A stretch of 50,746 bases of DNA, taken from the NCBI GenBank assembly GCA_035702985.1, contig DASSZD010000167.1, positions 1-50,746 on the forward strand. The letters run 5' to 3'. Each line of letters begins with the position of its first letter. Position 1 is the first letter of the stretch. Origin of the DNA: JAKAXG01 sp035702985. Its GTDB lineage: Bacteria; Actinomycetota; Acidimicrobiia; Acidimicrobiales; Palsa-688. The position numbers and the translations under genes are program-made. Shown here one piece after another: positions 31,312 through 38,213 of this stretch. The notes beneath the pieces were generated by a model. It searched no databases. It saw nothing but the letters and a program-made list of their open reading frames with translations, and was not told where the DNA came from.

Positions 31312-34300
31312 TCCGGCCGCCGACCGGTCCAGCGGGAAGGTGCACCACACCCACTTGGCGTCCGTTCCCGGCCGGGTACCCCAGCGCTCCGCCACTGCGG
31401 CCACCAGCATCAGGCCCCGGCCGTGCTCGTCGTCCAGGGTGGGACGCAGCCGTCGGGGCGGGGCCGGGTAGCCGTCGCTCACCTCGACCACCAGCTCGGC
31501 GGCGGTGCAACGCAGTCTCAGCTCGATCGGCGGGCGGCCGTGCAGCATGGCGTTGGTCACCAGCTCGCTGATGGCCAGCACGGCGTCGTCCATGGTGTCA
31601 CCGCTGACGTTCCAGGCCTCCAGGGTGGAGCAGGCGAAGCGCCGGGCCGCGCTCACCGCGGCCCGGTCGACCGGGACGGCCATGCGGGCCTCGGGGTAGG
31701 CCACGGTCACGTCCGGGACCCGGGCCAGGAGCAGGGCCACGTCGTCGTCGGGGTCGTCGGGCAGCAGGGTCTCCACGATGTCCTGGATGGCGGCATCCAG
31801 GTGCCCGTGGGCCGGGACACCGCTCAGGCGGCCGGCCAGCAGGTGCAGGCCGATCTCCAGGTCCTGGCCCCGGCGCTCCACCAGCCCGTCGGTGTACAGG
31901 GCCACCAGGGCGCCGCTGGGAAGCCTCTGGTGCTGCTCCGCCAGGCTGAGCGGTCCGACCCCCAGCGGGGGGCCGGCGGCCCCGGTCAACGGCACGGTGC
32001 GGGGACCCACGTGGGCCAGGAGAGGGGGGAGGTGACCGGCGTTGGCGAACACCAGGCTGCCCTCGGCGGCGTCGTAGATGGCGTAGATGCAGGTGACGAT
32101 CTGGTCCGGGTCCAGGTCGCGTACCACCCCGTCGAGGGACTCGAGCACCTCGGCCGGCCGCAGTCCCAGGCGGGCGTAGGCGCGGACCGCCGAGCGCAGC
32201 TGGCCCATGAGGGCGGCTGCCCGCACCCCCCGACCCATGACGTCGCCCAGCACCAGCGCCACCCGTCCGGCGCCCAGGTCGATCACGTCGTACCAGTCGC
32301 CGCCGACATGGGTGCCCTCCACCCCGGCCCGGTAGAAGGTGGACACGTCGAGGTCCGCCGGGCTCACGTCGGCGGCCGGCAGCAGGGCGGACTGCAGTTC
32401 GTCGGCGATGGCCCGCTCCCGGGCGGCGGCCTGTTCTGCGGCGGCGGCCGCCGCCAGCCTGAGCTCCGACCGGCGCTGCTCCTCGATGTCCTGCAGCGAG
32501 CCCCGCAATTTCAGCGGCCGGCCCTGGTCGTCGACGACCACCTCGCCGTGGATCCGGGCCAGGTGGGCGCTGCCGTCCCGGTGGACGAGGCGGACCTCGT
32601 AGACGAAAGGCTGTCGGTCCTCCAACGCCCGGTCGAGGATGGCGGCCACCCGCTCCCGGTCGTCGGGATGGACGTTACGCTCGAGGGACCCGGCCAGGCC
32701 CAGATCCTCGAGCTCGGCGGCGTCCATCTGCACCAGCCGCAGGCACTCGTCGGAGGCGATCATCTGGCCCGTCTCCACGTCGATCTCCCAGCTGCCCAGC
32801 CGGGCCAGGCGCTGGGCCTGGTCGAGCAGCTCCCGGCTGCGCTCGAGCGCCGCCCGGGTGCGCCGGGACCGGTCCAGCTCGAGGTTGGCCCGCACCCGGG
32901 CCAGCAGTTCCGCCGGCACGAAGGGCTTGGCCACATAGTCGTCGGCGCCGGCGTCCAGGCCCTCGACGATGCCCTCCGGGCCGGCCCGGGCGGACAGGAA
33001 CACCACCGGCACGCCGGTGGTGGCCGGGTCCTGGCGCAGGGCGGCCAGCAGACCGAAGCCGTCCAGGTTGGGCATCATCACGTCGGTCAACACCAGATCC
33101 GGGGGATCCTCCCGGGCCACGGCCAGGGCGTCGGCCCCGTCCACCGCCACCGACACCCGGTACTCGGGGGCGAGCAGTCCGGTCACGTAGTCCCGCATGT
33201 CGGCGTTGTCGTCGACCACCAGCACCCGGGGCCGGGCCGGCTGACCCCTCTCCCGGGGGCCGACCTCCTCCGGGACCGGCCCGGACGGCGGTTCCTGCTC
33301 CAGCCAGCGGAACGTCTCGGCCAGGATGGCCTGCGCCGGCGACCACTCGGACGACACCGGCTCCCCGCCGGCGATCCGGTCCTGGGGCAGGTGACCGGAA
33401 CCGAGCGGGACCCGCACCCAGAACCGGCTGCCCTCACCGGGCGTGCTGTCCACCCCGACCGTCCCGCCGTGCAGCGCAGCCAGCTCGGCCACCAGCGCCA
33501 GGCCGATGCCCGACCCCTCGTAGCTGCGGGACCGGCTGCCGGCGACCCGGTGGAACCGCTCGAACAGGCGGGGAAGCTCCGACGCCGCAATGCCCACGCC
33601 GGTGTCGAGCACCGACAGCTCCGCCTGATCCCCCCGCCGGTGGAGCTGCACGGTGATGCCCCCCTCGAAGGTGAACTTGAGGGCGTTCGAGAGGAGGTTC
33701 ATCACGATCCGGGCCCACATCTCCCGGTCGACGAACACCGCCTCTCCTACGTCGTCCACGTCCACGTCCAGACCGAGGCCGGCGTGCTCCACCGCTGAGG
33801 AGAACATGGTGGCCAGCCAGCGGGTCTCGGCGGCCAGGTCGGTCGGCTGGAACCGGCCGCTCACCGCGCCGGAGTGCAGCCTGGAGAAGTCCAGCAGGGT
33901 GTTGACCAGGCCCAGCAGCCGCTCCGCGTTGCGGGCGATCACCCCGACCTGGTGGCGCTGCCCGTCGGACAGCGGATCGTCGACGTCGTCGAGGAGGTTG
34001 CGGGCCGGTCCGATGAGCAGGGTCAGGGGGGTACGGAACTCGTGGGAGACGTTGGTGAAGAAAGCCGTCTTGGCCGCGTCCAGCTCGGCCAGGGCCTCGG
34101 CCCGGCGCCGCTCGGCCTCGTAGGCCCGGGCGTTGGAGACGGCGGCCGCCACCTGGTCAGCCAGAAGCCGGCAGAACGCCCGGTACTGCTCGTCCAGGGG
34201 GTGGTACCGGCTCAGGCCGACGACCAGCCACCCGGCCTCGGCCCCGGCATCGGCCAGGGGGAGCACCAGGGCCCTCTGCGGGCAGTCGTCGCCGAACACG

Positions 34301-35097
34301 GCCCGCAGGCGGGCCAGGCGCTCCTCCAGGCCGTCGACCAGCAGGCCGGCCGCTTCGATGACCGGCGAGCCCCCGGACCAGAACGACCCGGAGGGCGCCA
34401 ACGCCGCCAGCAGCGACTCCACATTGGGCGTGGCCGTCTCGAGCCTGGTCTCACCGGTGCGGGGGTCCCTCAGGTAGGCGGCCACGAACGGCATGTCGGC
34501 GGGGTGCTCGGCGCAGGCCTTGACCGCCGCCCGCACCGTCTCCTCCGGGGTCTGGGCGTCGATGACCGCACCGGCCAGGACGTTGAGGGCCTGCAGCCGG
34601 CGCTCCCCGAGCACCCGCTCGGTGGTCTCGACCACGGCGCAGAAGACGCCGTGCACGTCACCATTGGCCGCCCACATGGGGCTGTAGGTGAAGGTGAAGT
34701 ACCGCTCCCGCCGGCGCCCCTCGTTGATCATCCGCAGCGGCAGGTCGTCGGACCACGTGGCCACGCCGGTGGCGACCACGCTGTCGAGCATGGGTCCGAC
34801 CACGTCCCATATCTCGGCCCAGACGTGGCGGCCGGCGGCGCCGAGGGCCGCCGGGTGCTTCTCGCTCAGCATCGGGATGTACCCGTCGTTGTAGACGACC
34901 CACAGGTCGTGGCCCAGCCACAGGATGGTCGGGAACCTCGAAGCCAGGGCCACCGCCACCGCGGCCCGGATCTCGGGGTCCCAGCCGCTGGGCGGCCCCA
35001 GCGGGTGGGACGCCCAATCGAACGCGGCGAAGCGGGCACCCATCTCGCCGCCACGGGCGACCGCAGCGGCCAGGTCGGCAGGCAACCGCCCTTCCAT
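31291..35097 (-). CDS. Multidomain signalling protein: PAS-GAF-histidine kinase-receiver-PAS-PP2C-ATPase
   Basis: 1268 aa from ATG 35097. Order: PAS-like sensor (about 1-165); GAF (175-345); dimerisation helix with NVSHEFRTPL (His near 352) and ATPase domain with N box MNLLSNALKF (near 469) and GSGIGLALV; receiver (627-745) with acidic pair VVDDNADM, phosphoacceptor VLTDVMMPN and Lys AKPF; a second PAS (765-880); a SpoIIE/PP2C phosphatase (899-1130) with GGDWYDVIDL and LVLGDVMGRG; and a C-terminal RsbW-like ATPase (1146-1260) with ELVTNAMLHG and HGRGLMLV. One chain thus joins two-component phosphorelay to partner-switch output. It has no membrane span, so it is cytosolic. Likely outputs are an anti-sigma antagonist or sigma-factor circuit encoded elsewhere. 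Confidence 0.9.
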   Translation of the reverse strand: MEGRLPADLAAAVARGGEMGARFAAFDWASHPLGPPSGWDPEIRAAVAVALASRFPTILWLGHDLWVVYNDGYIPMLSEKHPAALGAAGRHVWAEIWDVVGPMLDSVVATGVATWSDDLPLRMINEGRRRERYFTFTYSPMWAANGDVHGVFCAVVETTERVLGERRLQALNVLAGAVIDAQTPEETVRAAVKACAEHPADMPFVAAYLRDPRTGETRLETATPNVESLLAALAPSGSFWSGGSPVIEAAGLLVDGLEERLARLRAVFGDDCPQRALVLPLADAGAEAGWLVVGLSRYHPLDEQYRAFCRLLADQVAAAVSNARAYEAERRRAEALAELDAAKTAFFTNVSHEFRTPLTLLIGPARNLLDDVDDPLSDGQRHQVGVIARNAERLLGLVNTLLDFSRLHSGAVSGRFQPTDLAAETRWLATMFSSAVEHAGLGLDVDVDDVGEAVFVDREMWARIVMNLLSNALKFTFEGGITVQLHRRGDQAELSVLDTGVGIAASELPRLFERFHRVAGSRSRSYEGSGIGLALVAELAALHGGTVGVDSTPGEGSRFWVRVPLGSGHLPQDRIAGGEPVSSEWSPAQAILAETFRWLEQEPPSGPVPEEVGPRERGQPARPRVLVVDDNADMRDYVTGLLAPEYRVSVAVDGADALAVAREDPPDLVLTDVMMPNLDGFGLLAALRQDPATTGVPVVFLSARAGPEGIVEGLDAGADDYVAKPFVPAELLARVRANLELDRSRRTRAALERSRELLDQAQRLARLGSWEIDVETGQMIASDECLRLVQMDAAELEDLGLAGSLERNVHPDDRERVAAILDRALEDRQPFVYEVRLVHRDGSAHLARIHGEVVVDDQGRPLKLRGSLQDIEEQRRSELRLAAAAAAEQAAARERAIADELQSALLPAADVSPADLDVSTFYRAGVEGTHVGGDWYDVIDLGAGRVALVLGDVMGRGVRAAALMGQLRSAVRAYARLGLRPAEVLESLDGVVRDLDPDQIVTCIYAIYDAAEGSLVFANAGHLPPLLAHVGPRTVPLTGAAGPPLGVGPLSLAEQHQRLPSGALVALYTDGLVERRGQDLEIGLHLLAGRLSGVPAHGHLDAAIQDIVETLLPDDPDDDVALLLARVPDVTVAYPEARMAVPVDRAAVSAARRFACSTLEAWNVSGDTMDDAVLAISELVTNAMLHGRPPIELRLRCTAAELVVEVSDGYPAPPRRLRPTLDDEHGRGLMLVAAVAERWGTRPGTDAKWVWCTFPLDRSAAGSGGGAR

Positions 35098-35110
35098 ACC
35101 CAAAATCGTA
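35097..35110 (-). promoter_or_regulatory. Leaderless-type promoter of the multidomain signalling gene
   Basis: On the minus strand TACGAT (complement of 35105-35110) ends seven bases before ATG 35097, with no ribosome site. Confidence 0.5.
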
Positions 35111-35197
35111 GGCGGTGGGCCGCGGTCGCGGTCCCCCGGCGTGGCGGTCCCCGGCGTGGCGGGGCCCCCGGTCGGGAGTCGCCCCGGGATACCCCCG

Positions 35198-36676
35198 CTA
35201 GGGGCCCAGGGCGATCCAGGAGTCGTAGGAGATGGGTTCCATGGCCGCCTCACCCAGCTGGTCATTGCCGTTCTGCACCAGCACCGCGATGAGGTAGTCG
35301 CGCCCCTGGCCGTCTATCCAGGCGATGCCGTTGCGGACACCCGGTGCGATCAGGCGCCCGGTCTTGGCCGCCAGCACGCTCGACGCCGGCGGGCCCACGT
35401 TGATGCCGAACACCTGGCTCGGCTCGACGTGGCCGAGCAGGTCCAGGCCGTAGGCCCGGTAGGCGTCGCCCAGGAACGGGTTCGGGGTGGCGAAGGCGTT
35501 CAGCAGCGTCAGCTGGTCGGTGGCGGAACTGGTCGAGGCGCCCCAGTTGGCCAGCACGGTCGTGTTGCGCATCCCGATGGAGTCGTCCCACGCCTGGACG
35601 GCCGGAGCGCCGCCCACGTGGGCGAACAGGGCGGCTCCGGCGGCGTTGTCGCTCACCTCGATCATGGGGACGGCCAGGCTCTGCTCGTAGGCGGTCAGGC
35701 CGCGGCCGGCCGCCTGGGCCTCCGCCAGCAGCGTCCCCAGGATCTGGACCTTGAAGGTGCTGCCCAGCTGGAGGGCCGGGCCCGGGTCGTAGGTGTAGAC
35801 GACCTTGGTGTGCAGGTCCTCGACGGCGGCGGTGACGGTCTCCGGCAGGGTGTGCAGGTAGGCGATCAGATCCGGGGTGAACGGCGAGTTGGAGAGCCCG
35901 CCCTCGGCCACCCAGTACCCGCCGCTGGCGCGGGCCATCCCGATGATCCGCTGGCCGGGGTGCGAGCCGGACGCCGATCCGAGGAACGGGGCGTCCCCGA
36001 ACGAGAACACCCCACCATCCGCCGCCACCAGCCAGTAACCCTGGCCGCTGCCGCTGGCGGCCATGCCCACGATCGGCTGGTTGAGCCTGATACCGCCGGT
36101 CGAGCCGTGGAAGACGGCGTCGCCGAACGAGAACACCCCACCATCGGCGGCCACCAGCCAGTAACCACCTCCGTCGTGTGTCACCGCCATGCCGACGATC
36201 GGCTGGTTCAACCTCATGCCGCCGGTCGAGCCGTGGAAGACGGCGTCGCCGAAGGAGAACACCCCACCGTCGGCCGCCACCAGCCAATAACCCTGGCCGC
36301 TCGGCGTGGCCGCCATCCCCACAATCGGCTGGTTCAAGCTCATACCGCCGGTCGACCCGTGAAAGCCGGCATTCCCGAACGAGAACACCCCACCATCCGC
36401 TGCTACCAACCAGTAACCCCCGCCGCTCGGCGTGGCCGCTATCCCCTCAATGGGCGAGTTGAGAGCGGACCCCGCCAGCGAGCCCAGGGCCGGCGCCGAA
36501 CCGAACGCGAAGACCTGACCCCCCGTGCTGGTGGCCGCCGTCACCCCGCTCGCGGCGGACGCCGGCGGGGCGTCCTGCACCGCCGGCACCACCAGGGCGG
36601 CGGCCACGGCCCCGACCCCCACCACCAGCTTCGCGAGCGTGTGGTTGCCCCGCCCGGCCCGGCTCACCCGTATCAT
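35198..36676 (-). CDS. Secreted serine hydrolase (class A beta-lactamase-like fold) with N-terminal tandem repeats
   Basis: 492 aa from ATG 36676, with a GGGGAG ribosome site. A signal peptide (residues 1-45) precedes five tandem repeats of about 42 residues built on GYWLVAADGGVFSFGDA, which probably fold as a beta-propeller-like or cell-wall-binding module. From about residue 285 the catalytic domain shows STFK (Ser near 306), SDN (near 340) and AAKTG (near 438), the three penicillin-recognising motifs. The Glu166-ExxLN omega-loop motif of true class A beta-lactamases is not visible, and STFK-SDN spacing is only 36 residues, against about 60 in those enzymes. A peptidoglycan or ester hydrolase role is therefore more likely than antibiotic resistance. 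Confidence 0.78.
   Translation of the reverse strand: MIRVSRAGRGNHTLAKLVVGVGAVAAALVVPAVQDAPPASAASGVTAATSTGGQVFAFGSAPALGSLAGSALNSPIEGIAATPSGGGYWLVAADGGVFSFGNAGFHGSTGGMSLNQPIVGMAATPSGQGYWLVAADGGVFSFGDAVFHGSTGGMRLNQPIVGMAVTHDGGGYWLVAADGGVFSFGDAVFHGSTGGIRLNQPIVGMAASGSGQGYWLVAADGGVFSFGDAPFLGSASGSHPGQRIIGMARASGGYWVAEGGLSNSPFTPDLIAYLHTLPETVTAAVEDLHTKVVYTYDPGPALQLGSTFKVQILGTLLAEAQAAGRGLTAYEQSLAVPMIEVSDNAAGAALFAHVGGAPAVQAWDDSIGMRNTTVLANWGASTSSATDQLTLLNAFATPNPFLGDAYRAYGLDLLGHVEPSQVFGINVGPPASSVLAAKTGRLIAPGVRNGIAWIDGQGRDYLIAVLVQNGNDQLGEAAMEPISYDSWIALGP
35998..36501. repeat. 126-bp tandem repeats encoding the GYWLVAADGG modules
   Basis: Four highly similar units with an exact 126-bp period (the GAACACCCCACC segment recurs at 36005, 36131, 36257 and 36383). 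Their near-identity at DNA level indicates recent duplication or gene conversion and predicts copy-number variation. Confidence 0.85.
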
Positions 36677-36722
36677 TTCCGCTCCCCTCCGGCCCTGCCC
36701 CCGGGCACCCGGCTGCCGGCAC

Positions 36723-36770
36723 AGCATAACCCCGGTCCGCAGGCCCCAGCCGCGCCCGTATTTCCGGAAA
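36723..36770 (-). promoter_or_regulatory. Promoter region of the serine hydrolase gene
   Basis: TATGCT (complement of 36723-36728) is a TANNNT -10 candidate 46 bases before the start codon. TTTCCGGAAA, a perfect 10-bp palindrome, lies upstream at 36761-36770, where an activator or repressor would bind. The rest of the 216-bp gap to the TrkA gene holds nothing recognisable. Confidence 0.35.
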
Positions 36771-36892
36771 ACCGAGCCCCGGGCGGGGCTGGCGTCAGGG
36801 CTGCCAGCGAGGCGCTTCCCGCCGGTCACACAGCCGGCCGGAGCTGGCGGACCTCGACCCCATCGGGCGCTCGGACGCCCGGGCCGGCGTGG

Positions 36893-37555
36893 TCAGGACC
36901 GGGCGTAGAAGGCGGCGCGAACGCGTTCCTCGCTGTCGGGCTTGGTGACCACCAGCACGGTGTCACCCGGAGCGAAGCGGAGGGTGGCGTCGACGGGTAG
37001 GGCCTGGCCGGAGCGGACGACCACCGCCACCACGTCGGAGTCGCCGAGCTCCAGGCCGGCGGGGCTGTGCCCGAGAGCGGACGATTCGGTGGAGAGGTTG
37101 ACCTCTATCAGGGTCAGCCCGGCCCCGGCCAGGTCGGCCAACCGCAGGGTCTCGGCCGATCCGGTGGCCTCCTCGATCAGCCCGACCAGGGCGGACACGG
37201 AGGAGACGGCGGCGTCCACCCCCCAGGTGTGGTCGAACAACCACCGGTTGGCCTCGAGGTTGACCCGGGCCACCACCCGGGGGATCTCCAGGTGTCGCTT
37301 GGCCAGGACGGCGATGACCAGGTTCTCCTCGTCGCTGGCGGTGCAGGCGACCAGGACGGCGGTGCGCAGGCCGCCGGCGGACTCGAGCACCTCCGCCCGG
37401 CAGGCGTCTCCGAAGACCACCGCCGCTCCCTGCCCGCCGAGCGCCGACGCCCTGGACCGGTTCTTCTCCACGATCACCACGTCGTTGCCCGACGCGGCCA
37501 GCAGCTGGGCCAGCTGGGCGCCGATATCGCCGCCGCCGGCCACGATGACGTGCAT
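36893..37555 (-). CDS. TrkA/RCK-family NAD-binding potassium regulatory protein (second copy)
   Basis: 220 aa. The N-terminal RCK/TrkA_N Rossmann fold begins MHVIVAGGGDIGAQLA (GxGxxG), with an acidic residue ending strand 2 (VVIVEKN), as expected for NAD(H) binding. The C-terminal TrkA_C domain occupies about residues 140-220. The start lies one base after the stop of the first TrkA-like gene. Such proteins gate K+ channels and transporters as cytosolic rings. Here no TrkH/KtrB-type membrane subunit is adjacent; the co-transcribed membrane protein is a P-type ATPase. Confidence 0.9.
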   Translation of the reverse strand: MHVIVAGGGDIGAQLAQLLAASGNDVVIVEKNRSRASALGGQGAAVVFGDACRAEVLESAGGLRTAVLVACTASDEENLVIAVLAKRHLEIPRVVARVNLEANRWLFDHTWGVDAAVSSVSALVGLIEEATGSAETLRLADLAGAGLTLIEVNLSTESSALGHSPAGLELGDSDVVAVVVRSGQALPVDATLRFAPGDTVLVVTKPDSEERVRAAFYARS

Positions 37556-37556
37556 G

Positions 37557-38213
37557 TCAGTGCCACCTTCCTCCCAGGAACGACCGCAGCCGGTCGAGCG
37601 ACGCCGATGCGACGATGAAGCTGAGCGTGTCTCCCCCCCGGATGAGCTGGCCGTCGGTCGGGATCCTCGACCGCCCGGCGCTGGTGACCTCCACCACCTG
37701 GATCTCGCCGTGCACGTTGAAGTCGGCCACCGGCCGGCCCCGGAGGTAGTCGGGGACGGGGGAGCGGACCAGGACGGTCTCCCCGTTGCCGAAGCTGTGT
37801 TCCGGTTCGAGGCGCTGATGGCGGAGCATCCGGTGGATCCGGTTGACGGTCATGCGCACCGAGGTGACCATGGCCAGCCCCAGCTCGGCGCAGACCGGGG
37901 CCCGGTCCACGTCGTGCAGCCGCCCCACCACGTGGGGCACCTGGTAGACGTCGCGGGCCATCCGGGCGGAGACGATGTTCAAGCTGTCGTTGGAGCTGAC
38001 CGCCACGAAGGCGTCCGCCGTCTCGATGCCGGCGGACCGCAGCACGTCCCGGTTCATCCCGTCGCCCCTGATGAACCGTCCCTTGAAGCCGCCGGGGAGC
38101 CGGTCCCGGGCGTGCTCATCGACGTCGACGAGGGCCACCGTGTCCCCTTCGGAGTCGAGGGTGGAGGCCAGGTGCGATCCGGCCCGGCCACAGCCGACGA
38201 TCACGACGTGCAT
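37557..38213 (-). CDS. TrkA/RCK-family NAD-binding potassium regulatory protein (first copy)
   Basis: 218 aa. MHVVIVGCGRAGSHLA provides the dinucleotide loop, and VALVDVDE the acidic residue that holds the ribose; a TrkA_C domain follows from about residue 135. It differs clearly in sequence from its downstream neighbour, so the pair is probably a heteromeric set, as with the paired CeoB/CeoC proteins of mycobacteria. Its ATG shares a base with the TGA of the ATPase gene (TGATG at 38211-38215), meaning tight translational coupling. Confidence 0.9.
   Translation of the reverse strand: MHVVIVGCGRAGSHLASTLDSEGDTVALVDVDEHARDRLPGGFKGRFIRGDGMNRDVLRSAGIETADAFVAVSSNDSLNIVSARMARDVYQVPHVVGRLHDVDRAPVCAELGLAMVTSVRMTVNRIHRMLRHQRLEPEHSFGNGETVLVRSPVPDYLRGRPVADFNVHGEIQVVEVTSAGRSRIPTDGQLIRGGDTLSFIVASASLDRLRSFLGGRWH

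Noticed and set aside
35198..36676. Call as a beta-lactamase resistance gene
   Set aside because: The Glu166 motif is missing and motif spacing is atypical, so resistance is not supported.
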